Source: Agapanthus africanus (lineage: Eukaryota > Streptophyta > Magnoliopsida > Asparagales > Amaryllidaceae). Taken from it: a stretch of DNA of 64,000 nt. The stretch spans positions 514,533,772 to 514,597,771 of the forward strand of contig JASDDO010000001.1 in assembly GCA_030015575.1 (NCBI GenBank), written 5' to 3'. The notes under the pieces were generated by a model. It was given only the letters and a program-made list of their open reading frames with translations. It ran no database searches and was not told the origin of the DNA. The position numbers were made by a program, and so were the translations under genes. Position 1 is the first letter of the stretch. Every line of letters starts with the position of its first letter. This document shows positions 1 through 9,828 of this stretch, in pieces.

Positions 1-170
1 GCATACCACGTTTCTGAGTGGTAAGATAATTGACCAGCAACCCAAAAATATCGATCAGAAGAGGACATCCCCTCGTCCTGCCTTGTCCTTCTAAATCCTT
101 TGGATGCAATTGCAAAGTCATTAGGATAATCGAGAATGCCGTGAGCATATAATCAGAAACGTGGATATTA
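1..170 (+). pseudogene. Extra copy of the 3' part of a MAPK-substrate-like pseudogene
   Basis: This stretch is nearly identical to about 386-545, about 385 bases downstream. Both resemble the second half of the intact gene at 10879-11175, from the block reading SKNIDARPRSSSGLPP through the region before its LTAIRKAL motif. It has no open frame. It looks like a local tandem duplication of a broken gene copy that continues off the left edge of the window. Homology to the intact gene is weak but runs in the right order, so the assignment is an inference. Confidence 0.55.
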
Positions 171-228
171 ATCCCCCTCATTGCCCCTTCTTGCAGTAGA
201 TTTTAATCTTTTTTTATTATTTGGAAGA

Positions 229-545
229 TGGCGGCAAGGCTTCAAAGGCCGACGGAAGATCAGGTTCATCTGAATTAGTGTGGAATGATAGGTTTTTCCT
301 AGAGAACCAGCTTAAGAAAAAAGAACATGGATGGATGTATATGTGAAGAGAAAGAAGGTAACATTACGGAGCCGACGCCATGAGAGAGCATACCTCGTTT
401 CTGTAGTGGTAAGATAATTGACCAGCAACCCAAAAATATCGATCACAAGAGGACATCCCCTGTCCTGCCTTGTCCTTCTAAATCCTTTGGATGCAATTGC
501 AAAGTCATTAGGATAATCGAGAATGCAGTGAGCTTATAATCAGCA
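229..545 (+). pseudogene. Decayed duplicate of the MAPK-substrate-like gene
   Basis: The start ATGGCGGCAAGGCTTCAAAG matches ATGGCTGGGCTTCAAAGATC of the intact gene at 10879, including the upstream 'gaag'. Next come counterparts of its GSSGLVWDD and FLEK regions. About 10 bases are missing after the LQR codons, which shifts the frame, and stop codons follow. The second half aligns with the intact gene's C-terminal half through an 'AAATATCGAT' landmark. This is therefore a paralogous relic of the gene about 10 kb downstream. The two MULE-type elements now lie between them. Confidence 0.65.
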
Positions 546-1161
546 TTATTATCAAGAGCAGCGATTAAGTTAATTTACTATCTATGTAGCTATGTTAGAG
601 ACGTTTTAATTTTTTTTTGGTCGACTCATTATTTGTTTTTGTTTTTACTTTGCAATCAAAATGTTAGAAATTACCAGCAACAGCACCTGATATAGCCTTT
701 GAACTCACCCAAACATGCTTATCTAAGTTATATAGTTGCATAGAAAAACATGACTGTAAATTAATAATATCAGCTTATATCTTCTGTGCACGTTTTTGGT
801 TTCACAATATGTTTTTGACTCAAGATATATGGCCTGGATCTGAAAAATCACTAATATGAATAGGTTAATTCAAAACGATCTTGACTTTTATTTAACGGCA
901 CATCTGTTCATGCGGTAGGTACACATATTAAGTCTAAGTTTATATAATTGCATACGGTCTGCTTTTTAGTAAAAATCATTTGTGTGTAACTTTTGTTTTT
1001 CTTTTTGTGAGCATATCCCCCATTTTGCTATGTTCTCATTATTTGTTTTTTTGACATGACACGGACCGCATCATTTTATTTGCCTTGTGTGTACCTCCAG
1101 TTCTGGAATGTTTCCATTTTATATATTTCTCACATGTCATGGACCCTATTTTTATTTTTTT
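546..1161. other. AT-rich noncoding stretch
   Basis: I see no gene here. The end (about 1030-1161) holds two copies of a roughly 90-base unit (a 'catgacacggacc'-like block followed by 'ccttgtgtgtacctcc'). Its continuation is interrupted first by the element at 1162-2405 and then by the MULE at 2461-9819: the flanks 2416-2460 and 9829-9870 are further pieces of the same unit. Confidence 0.5.
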
Positions 1162-2405
1162 GGGTTTTCTTGTATTGCCCCTCAAAAATTGACTATTTTC
1201 GAGAACCCCACTCACATATGACTATTTGCCCACACCCAACTCGAAAAGTCTCCGTCAACTAAATACCTCATTCCTGCAGACTTCTGTTAACCAAACACTT
1301 AATCATGGTTAGTTAGATAGGTAAAAATACCAAAACACCCTCACCTCTCTTCTCTGTCACCTTTCCATTCCCCCTCTGCGCTCTCCTCACCTCTCTCTCT
1401 CTCAATCCTCTTCTTCCTTGCTCTCCTTGCCGTCGACCTCCTCCCTGCACCCGCCGCCACCGCCGCCCCTCACCATCATCCTTCGGCCCTCGCCCTCGCC
1501 ATCATCACCATTATTGCCATCGACTAACTCTCCACCACCTACACCGTCACTTGTACGATTTCCATCGTTTCCATCATCATCGCCGTTGACTATCCTCCTC
1601 CATCCTTATATCCACCAGCGAATTACTTGCCGCCACCGCCACCGCCATCATCACCATCCATTTGTCAGCTAACCACCGCCAACATTACCAGCACAATCCA
1701 CGCCACCATCATCACCAGCAGTTTCCACACCTCCACCGTCACCATCACCAGCCAAATCCCCACCACCACACCATCATTATCACCACCTACACCACCATTG
1801 GTTAACTCCCCACCACCACCGCCACCAACTCTTCCCAACTACTGGATTTTGTATGCATTTCTCACTGCCTTTTAATTTCATTGCTTAAAAAACAAAGGGA
1901 AATAGTTCTTACAAACTGGGAGATGTGAGGGGATCAACAGGAATCATTTGAGCTGAGTTGAGCCGTCGTCGTGTTCCTCCATTGCTGCGGGCCTCGAGCT
2001 TTGTCACCGTTGATTGCCTCATCCTCAAGGTATGCCGCCTCATCTCTTTCTGGAGAAGAGAGAGAGAGGTGAGGGGAGCAAGAGGTGAGGGGAGCGAAAG
2101 AGAGGGAAGAGAGAGGTGAACGAGAGGTGAGGGGAGCTGGAGAAGAGAGAGAGAGGCGAGGGAGCGAGAGAAGAGGTGATGGGAGACGGGTGAGGGAGCG
2201 AGAGATGAGAGGTGAGGGTATTTTAGACTTTTTACCCCTTTAACGGCCTTTTTAGACGGTCAAAAAACGTTGACCCGTCCAAAGTGAACCACGGTGAGGT
2301 TTTTAGTTAGGTTAAGATTTTCGAGTGAGGTGTGGGCAAATAGTCATATGTGAGTGGGGTTTTTGAAAATAGTCGATTTTCGAGGGGGCAAGATAAAAAA
2401 AACCC
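1162..2405. mobile_element. Non-autonomous MULE-like transposon, about 1.24 kb
   Basis: The ends are inverted repeats starting GGGTTTT. At least 110 bases match well (1162-1270 against 2295-2405), and weaker similarity continues inward to about 1420 and 2010. The flanks carry a direct repeat TTATTTTTTT (1152-1161 and 2406-2415), fitting the 9-10 bp duplications of Mutator-like elements, though its low complexity weakens the proof. There is no transposase. The interior has a pyrimidine-rich left side with CCACCG/CATCACC triplet repeats and a purine-rich GAGAGG right side that would pair with it. Open frames at 1418-1672 and 1627-1875 are Pro/Ser/His-rich by-products of the triplets or a captured extensin-like fragment. 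Confidence 0.7.
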
Positions 2406-2460
2406 TTATTTTTTTACCTTGTGCGTATCTCCAGTTTTGTAATGTTCTCATTATTTATTT

Positions 2461-2925
2461 GGTTTTTTTTGAAATATATATATTTTAAAAATATATTATT
2501 AAAATAGGGGGGTAAGTTTTAAAATTAGGAGAATAGGGTGGTTTGGCACCCCACCCCATCCCCCAGCCCATAATAAGGGGGGAACCCGCCCCATTTTTTT
2601 TTATTTTGTTTAATTATAATGATATAAATATAATTATAATTATATAATTATAAATATAATTTTAATTATAATATGATTATAATTATAATTATAATTATAA
2701 TTATAATTCTTAAAAATAAAATAAAAGTAAATAAACGAAAAAAATATTTAAATTAAATAATAAAATTTCACTATATCAATGTGTTTTACAGAATGAATCC
2801 GTCAAAATTTACAATACCAAAAAATTCTATCCGATTTCTATCTCGACGGTCAAATTTATAATATCAAAATGAATCCGTCAAATTTCCAATGTTAAAAAAT
2901 CCTATATGTTTGTAAAATTTAAATA
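2461..2925. repeat. Left long terminal inverted repeat of the MULE
   Basis: This is the reverse complement of 9250-9819 with gaps. Blocks in matching order are the terminal GGTTTTTTTT run, the AAAATAGGGGGGTA block, a G/C-rich run, TAATTATAATTATA repeats, and the internal 'gaatccgtcaaatttacaat' and 'cgacggtcaaatttataat' blocks. The repeat ends at the stop codon of the PMD gene. Confidence 0.85.
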
Positions 2926-5296
2926 CTATCTTTTTCCTTTTCCTTTTCCCTTATGAAATCCGAGGAGGCTTGACATAAGCCTATGCCTCCTGAGATGACT
3001 GGAGGAACCACCTGTTTCTTGGGTAGATGGCGTCGGCGGCGTCGGCGTCTGCTCTTCTGCTTCGGGTTCGGGTTCTGCTTCAGCTTCGTCTTCAGCAGCG
3101 TTTTGGACAGGCCGTTGATCCGCAAATCCTGAACCTGAATGTGGGACATGTGTCGGATGTGTGCTGCCTCCCAACAACTCTGCGTAGGACGCTAAATCCG
3201 TGTCCGAACTGGGCAATTGCAGCGAAGAACCTGTCCCGGTTTCATGCGGCTGATGTTGCACAAAACCTTGGCCCCATGGCTGCGCAAATCCTGACCCCCA
3301 AGGGTGCCGTTGTTGCGCAAAATCTGACCCCCAAGACGGCTGTTCTGCAAAACCTGACCCACAAGACTGGTGTTGTTGCGCCTGTCCGGTATGCCAGGGT
3401 TGCTGCTGACGGTATGGTGATCCAAACCACCGATCCTGCTGCGCTGGATCTCCGTGATGCTGCGGCTGCGGTGCCGGTTCATACTGCGGCTCCGGTGTCG
3501 GCTGATACTGCGGCTCCGGTGCCGGCGATAAATGTTGAGAAATACCGTATGAACCGAATACACCACCAATTAAATTGTCTACATTTGAAAATCGAGCCTG
3601 AGATGTCGGACCAGCATCAGTCGGGTATGGTTCCTGCACCATTGTTTGTACGATATGCAACCCACGAGCCTGTCGTTACATTAGAAATAAGAAATAAGTA
3701 TTGACTCATACCGCCGGATGTTAAAAAGTAATATGATATAAAGAATTCAACTTACCAAATCTCGTTCCATGTGGCCTCTAGGCTCGTACCGCGAGATGTT
3801 TGGGAAGTTGTTGGGGGGAGCAGAAAGATATCGTATGGTGACACGCTTATACCACTGTAGATATGCTTTGGTAGCGTCGGTAGTTGTGTGGTCATCTATT
3901 TGCTGTAAGGCAATACTACGCTGTCTATCCTCCCATCTCAGCAAATATTGATGATGATGCTCCCTCCAATCACGCTCCGTCTTTCCTCCTCGCATGTCTC
4001 CCTCTATTGTCATAGGCGAAGACAGCGGGACAGGAATATGCTGCGATCTATCAAACTGTCGCAACACCCTATCCCGGAGATGCATGACAACCACATTAAT
4101 GCAGAGGAGTGGGCATCGAGCCCGCCAAACCGGTTCTCCTTCGAGACAGATGCCGGGTAAGAGTTGTAGACGATCTGCTGTATAAGGCATCCACAGGAAC
4201 TGCGTAAATAACATAGTAAAAAAATTGTGATTAAGGTATTTCAAAATTGTAAAACAAATTTAATTACCTAAGTTATGGTTACCTGAGCCGTCTCCATGCG
4301 ATCCAACTCATCTCTATAGTACTTAAGTACTCGACGAGGAGCCTTATACGCTTTCTTCCCATTCCACCAACAGCCGAGCGGCTTTCCAGGGATATCCAAG
4401 CCAGTTATTTTTACATTCTCCGGTCTTCCTATATACATATGCTCCCATGACCAGATCTATAAATAAAGTTTTAGATTATAAGAGAGAATCAATATTGCAA
4501 TTTTGCAAAATTCTAGCTGTGAAAAATAAAGAATTTACCTGAAGCAATGTAATGCATCCACAAATTTTATTCTTCGTAGGAGCACATGCCTTATCGAGCT
4601 CCTTATAAAGAAAGGCCAGGACCCCTGCTTCCCAAGCATATTGGCCACACGTCAAAATCCGTTAGGAAGCCAAGGTATAAGGGATGAACATGCGTTGCTG
4701 ATTGGTCCGGCATCAACCAAGAACTGATCATGTACAGAATGTAGGCACATGCATGTCTATCTAAGACTTCATCGGTGGCTTCATCAGGGATATTATTAAA
4801 TGTATCTTTTAGCCAGTTTAAACTGATCTTATACCCCTTACTGTAGCCTCCCGGTGCCTGATATTAGCATTTTTTTGAAATATTAAAGCTAGAAATAATG
4901 TACAACATAAAATAGGTACACTAAAGAGGGGAATCAGAATGAAATTGTTACCTGTCCGAGAACAGACTCGGCATATGTATCCCAGTATGGGTGGTCGGTA
5001 TCTGGACCAACAATTTTTCCTCCGACCAACCCAAGCCCATTGACCCGTAAACCGAGTGAGAGGCCAATATTCTGGAGTGTGATTGTGGCCTCACCCCATC
5101 TAAGATGAAAGGTGTGGGTCTTTTTTCTCCAGCGCTCAACCAGAGAGGTGACGAGGGCGTGGTCGATTTGGATATGATGAATCAACGACGCTTCATAAAA
5201 TCCGGCTCGTTTAAGCCGCTGGTTTATTCGTTGGTCGCTAACTATCCATTTGTCTGAGCTATGGGTGACGACGGTGAGATTATCTCCATCCTGCAA
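2926..5296 (-). pseudogene. Plant mobile domain (PMD / MAIN-like) gene carried by the MULE, frameshifted
   Basis: I model five exons: 5296-4952, 4857-4539, 4456-4283, 4199-3756 and 3669-2926, all with GT-AG borders. Exon 1 encodes the PMD core with LVERWRKKTHTFHLRWGEAT and the following TLQNIGLSLGLRVNG; exon 2 continues with the tryptophan-rich part and CGCITLLQ, and exon 3 starts IWSWEH. Exons 4-5 give a long C-terminal tail rich in Gln, Pro and Gly, with an acidic run and a basic GKGKGKR end. PMD proteins such as Arabidopsis MAIN/MAIL1 act in nuclear silencing, and PMD genes are known passengers of MULE and gypsy elements. Exons 1, 3, 4 and 5 are multiples of three; exon 2 is 319 bases. Its reading frame changes near 4640-4660, so one extra base breaks the protein. 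Confidence 0.85.
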
Positions 5297-5539
5297 AATT
5301 AAATAATGTTATTTTCAAGAGGAAGAATTAAATGAAAGGTGTAATTAAAAAAAAATTAACTAAATTTAGAATATTTCCTCCCCGTGTAATATATTAAACG
5401 ATCTGTGTTCGTTTTGATGCATAAGCAGAGATTTGTCGAGTGGTTGATTCTCCATTGAAATGCACTGGAGCAGAAATTTGTCGAGGGTTTTATCAAGTAG
5501 AGATTAGAAAGTGTGGTTGATTCTCAAACTGATCGAGGG

Positions 5540-5546
5540 TTTTATA
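5540..5546 (-). promoter_or_regulatory. TATA box for the PMD gene
   Basis: On the minus strand the sequence reads CTCTATAAAACCC, about 245 bases upstream of the PMD start codon at 5296. A GC-rich palindrome (5555-5573) lies nine bases further upstream. The assignment rests on position and consensus only. Confidence 0.55.
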
Positions 5547-5554
5547 GAGGGTGG

Positions 5555-5909
5555 GCGGGTTCCAGGAACCCGCTACAATCTCTGTTGTCAAATCAGTTGA
5601 AGAGGGCGGGTTCCAGGAAGTGGAACCCGCCCTCTTCATTAATTTTGTATTTTTATATACTTTTGTAAAGTTGTCTTGTCAAATCAGTTTATTTTAATAT
5701 ATTTATTTATTAAAACGTGAGTTTGTGTAAGTGTAAGTGTCACATCAGTTTTTTTTGTGTGAGTGTCAGAAGGACATCATATTGAAGAGGGCGGGTTATT
5801 AAAACCCGCCCTCTTCAATAATTATTTGTACCATTGTACACTGTGCGTTATGCCAGTGTGTTGTCCCATTGTGTCTGTGTGTCAGGTCAATTAACCCGCC
5901 CTCTTCAAT
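5555..5909. repeat. Cluster of GC-rich palindromes between the divergent MULE genes
   Basis: There are three inverted repeats built on the same core plus one half copy. The first, GCGGGTTCCAGGAACCCGC, is at 5555-5573. The second has 17-bp arms (GAAGAGGGCGGGTTCCA, 5599-5615 and 5621-5637). The third has 17-bp arms (ATTGAAGAGGGCGGGTT, 5781-5797 and 5803-5819). The half copy AACCCGCCCTCTTCAAT is at 5893-5909. Related palindromes sit near the right end (9592-9694) and a half site is near the left end (about 2580-2595). They flank both TATA boxes. Confidence 0.9.
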
Positions 5910-5930
5910 ATCTTGCCGGCCCTCATATCC

Positions 5931-5938
5931 TATAAATA
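5931..5938 (+). promoter_or_regulatory. TATA box for the MULE transposase gene
   Basis: TATAAATA lies about 20 bases downstream of a palindrome half site. A probable 5'-UTR intron follows, from a GTAAGC donor near 6147 to a TTTGTGCAG acceptor at about 6394, just before the ATG at 6399. Confidence 0.7.
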
Positions 5939-6398
5939 GTTCTCCGCTATACATTTCACTACCCATTTCATCTCTGTCAAATTTTCATCCTACACCGGTC
6001 ACTATCCATTTACTTCGATCAATTCTTCTCCGCTTTCAATTTTGTGTAAATGTGGAGTTTTAGAAGAATGTCAAGTTCAGTACCATAGTCTGCGAGGAGG
6101 AGCTGCTGGACAGGATCAAGACGGAACAGTTCATAAAGTATTGGAAGTAAGCAATCTTTTCTAGACGGAACATTATTAATAAAAAAAACTTAAAAAAAGG
6201 AGATCCAAGATTATCAAACTGAGATTACTTTTTTTACAGATAAATTAAGATAAATTAACTGTAATAGTAATGATTTTGGTTAGAAATGATTGGATCTAAA
6301 ACAATACAGAGGAATAAATGGCAATTTTGCTTCGAGTTTGAAAGTTTTTTGCAATTTTAACACAACATAAAAAATATAACTGTTTTTTGTGCAGGATT

Positions 6399-9244
6399 AT
6401 GGCCTCCCCAAGTTTATTTGTTGTATGTAAATACGATGGCCAGGTTATAACAAGTGCACAAGGTCCCGAGTATATGGGCGGGTCCGCACGAATCATGCGA
6501 TTGGAAGCATCAACGACTTATGATGAACTAGAGACTAAAGTGTTCAAAATTACGAAATACGATCTCCGTGAAAGTAGGGTTAAGTTAAGTTGTATATGGC
6601 CTATGTTTAGTGGAAATGCATTGGTTGAAATTATAGACGATGCATCAATATCTTCGATGATGGATTTCGGTCTCTCAAGCACCCAGCATTCTTTTGAACT
6701 TTTGGTTCAGAAGGAGCAATTGGAAGTATCAGATGCCCCTCCAACGGGTAATTTTGATGGTAATGCTGGAGATAGTTCCTGGGGGTACGGTCACATGGTC
6801 AACGATGACTATACACAACAATATTCAAACCTTCAAACTCATGGGTAAACATTTTATAAACCCATATTTAAACATTTTAGTAATACCAAGATACTAATAT
6901 TCAGACATTTAATAAAATCCATAAATCCAGGTTCTCCCAGTCCACTGCTGCAGTTACATGCACCCCAGAAGAACAACAATGATTACCATACACAGCCTTC
7001 CACAGGTAAATAAATCTGAAACAAGTGATGATTTAGTTAAGAAAATATTAAGGAATAATATTATAATAACAATTTATATACTAAACGCAGATTTCCCCAC
7101 ACCTCTGCATCATTCCAACACGATCCAAGTAGCGCATTCCAAGCATGTCCGTCCACATCTTTCCGGTCTTCTCATCCCGAACCATCCACATTACACCGAC
7201 CACAACCATCATATATTGCACCCGAACCTTATGTTGCTACGGGTGATATTGATATGTGTGGTAGTGATGATGATGAAATCGGTGAAGGTCATCAGGGAGA
7301 GGATAGCGTGGAATATGCCGCTGGATTGAATGAGGTAGCATTCTTTGATGGTATGGTTGCGAATAACGATTTTGTCGAACTAGAAGATCCCGGCCTCGAT
7401 CCGCAGGAAGATGATGGTTGGGTAGACTTAGCCGTGGCAGAAGTAAATACGGCACCCTATTTGGACGCGACAGCAGCAAGCGAAGACTGCATCAGTGTCG
7501 GGGATTTGTTTCAGGAAAAAGGAGATCTTATTTGTAAGCTGAAGTCGTGGTCTATTCAGTAAAACGTTACATTTAAAACCGAAGAGTCAAATAAGACGTA
7601 CTATACGGTGGTATGTACGAAAGCTCCTGAATGTCAGTGGAGATTGCATACATGTTCCAAAAGAGCCAAAGCTTGGAAGGTCACGGCCTACAACCAAGAA
7701 CATACTTGCATCAATTCTATTATGTTACAAGATCACCGGAATTGCACTTCATCTTACATTTGCTCGCTAATGATGCCACTAATCCGTACAGATATGGCGA
7801 TGACTCCCCGAGAGATACAGCTCTTGGTTAGCGGAGAGCATAAAATTCAGATTTCGTATGTGAAGGCATGGGATGCTCATAGAAAAGCTTTATGCAAGAT
7901 ATTTGGGGACTGAGAAAGCTCGTACAACTCACTAGTCCCATTTATGGAAGCCATGAAAGCATCAAATCCGGGGACCGTATACTGGTTAAAAACCATAGAA
8001 ACAGAGGTCGAAGGCTCTGTCAAGTTTCAAAGAATTTTCTGGTGCTTTGGTCCATGTGCGGCTGGTTTCACACAGTGTCGGCCGGTATTGTGCGTTGATG
8101 GTACGTATCTATACGGTAAGTACAAAGGCTGCATGTTAATTGCTATAGGTGTTGATGCTAATAACAGTATATTTCCGTTGGGATTTTCTATTGTCGAGGG
8201 TGAAAATACATCATCCTGGTCATGGTTTTTCCGTCAACTCAAAAATATCCCATCTGTTCTTCATAGAACAGATTCATGCATCATATCTGATAGACATCTG
8301 GGAATACTTGCTGCAATGAGATCTGTATTTCCGACGACCCCACATAGGTTTTGCCTACGACACTTCAGGCAAAATTTTGATCGAAAATTTAAAAATTCGG
8401 ATCTACATAAGCTTATGTACAGAGCCGGTGAAACGCCTGACCCTAATGTTCACGACATATACATGACGAAAATTGGGGAGATGAGTCAAGCTGCGAAAGC
8501 GTAGTTAGATGAGTATCCAGTACGCATGTGGTCACAAGCACATGATGATGGGTGCAGATATCTACTAATGACGACTAATATGTCTGAAAGCTTCAACGGG
8601 GTCCTTAAAGGGGTTAGAGGCTTACCGATACAGGGGTTGATTGTTCGAACATTTTCCCGGATGAATACTTATTTTGTGCACAGAAGAGAAAAGTCCTTAG
8701 CGATGGAGACTCCGCTCACCGCGTATTACGAAGATATCTTTCGGAAAAGAGAACGCCGAGCACAATACTACAGATCCGAAAGATTTGACACAGCGGAGTT
8801 TCAGGTAACGGGCGGTAATGGGAATCAATATACCGTGAACTTTAGAGATGAATGGCTCTCTTCGTGTACATGCGGTCTTTTCCAGCAACAACATTTACCT
8901 TGTGCCTACGCAATTGCTGCTGCGAGCAGCATGCATAACTCACATTACAATTTTGCTTCTCATTACTATACAGTTTCCAATTACCAAGGCGCATACGATC
9001 CAAAATTTCATCCTATACCGGACAGTCGCTATTGGCACTATTATACTGCCAACAGACAAACACCGACTGTACTACCGCCGGAAAAAAATATAGGCCCGGA
9101 AGACTTAAGGTGCGTCGAGATCGAATGACAATGGATGCCGATCCTCAGCAAAGGCAAGCCAGATGTAGCCTATGCAAACAACCAGGCCATTATAGGCCCA
9201 GATGTCCAAGACAGTCATCAGGGACGGGACCATTAGGATCGTGA
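6399..9244 (+). pseudogene. MURA-type MULE transposase, inactivated by stops and a frameshift
   Basis: The first exon (6399 to about 6844) encodes a PB1-like N-terminus starting MASPSLFVVCKYDGQ and ends at a GGTAAAC donor. After short exons, one frame runs from about 7090 to 9128 and holds the MuDR-type region. The catalytic Asp lies in LCVDGTYLYGKY (about 8097) and the second Asp in IISDRHLG (about 8289). The third acidic residue lies in NMSESFNGVL (about 8587). A SWIM-type zinc finger CTCGLFQQQHLPCAYAIAA follows. Stops TAA (7560), TGA (7911) and TAG (8502) break the frame; two of them replace an expected Trp. Another shift in an A-run near 9085 separates the C-terminal CCHC knuckle CSLCKQPGHYRPRC. 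The SWIM histidine (CxH) is Tyr here. Splicing of the exons between 6930 and 7090 is uncertain. The enzyme would have excised and inserted the element. Confidence 0.88.
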
Positions 9245-9249
9245 CAAGT

Positions 9250-9819
9250 GTACTCAGATTTTTTTGTATTATAAATTTGACGGATTCATTTTGTTATTAT
9301 AAATTTGACCGTCGATATAGAATTTACATTTTACAAACAGATAGGATTTTTTTCTATTGTAAATTTTGACTGATTTATTCTGTAAAAAACATTGATATAA
9401 TGAAATTTTAATATTTTTTTCAAATTTATTTACGTTTCTTTATATTTAAATTTTTTTAAAAATAATTATAATTATCATTATATAATTATAATTATAATTA
9501 AAATCAAATTTAAAATTATATTTATAATTATTATTATATAATAATTATTAATAATTAATAATTTAAAAATAAAAAAAAAATATAAAAGAGAAGGGGGCGG
9601 GTTCTTGGAATCCGCCCTTATTGTATAGAGGGCGGGTTCTTGGAACCCGCCCTCTATACAATAAGTATAGAGGGCGGGTTCCAAGAACCCGTCCCCTACT
9701 CTGGGTGGGGTGGGGTGGGGTGGGGTGGGGGGCAAACCGTCCTATTCTCCTAATTTTAAAAAATACCCCCCTATTTTAATAATATATTTTTAAAATATAT
9801 ATATTTCAAAAAAAAACCC
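9250..9819. repeat. Right long terminal inverted repeat of the MULE
   Basis: This is the inverted counterpart of 2461-2925. It additionally holds three GC-rich palindromes (9592-9618, 9617-9665 with 23-bp perfect arms and a 3-base loop, and 9664-9694). It also contains a (TGGGG)n run at about 9700-9731 close to the terminus. Confidence 0.85.
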
Positions 9820-9828
9820 TATTTATTT

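Larger units (their letters stand above)
2461..9819. mobile_element. Mutator-like element (MULE) carrying a transposase and a PMD gene
   Basis: This is a complete 7.36-kb element. A perfect 9-bp duplication TATTTATTT flanks it (2452-2460 and 9820-9828). Its termini are inverted repeats beginning GG(G)TTTTTTTTGAAATAT. Inside are two divergently transcribed genes: a MURA-type transposase on + (6399-9244) and a plant-mobile-domain gene on - (5296-2926). The inverted repeats extend about 460-570 bases and stop just outside the ends of both genes. Both genes carry inactivating lesions, so this copy is not autonomous now. The 9-bp duplication, MuDR-type DDE/SWIM transposase and PMD partner together make the assignment firm. 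Confidence 0.93.

Noticed and set aside
1418..1875. Pro/His/Thr-rich frames
   Set aside because: They arise from CCA/CAC/ATC triplet repeats inside the non-autonomous MULE; listed only as a possible captured fragment.
3027..3704. 225-codon frame on + opposite the PMD gene
   Set aside because: Shadow of the Gln/Pro-rich last PMD exon on the other strand.
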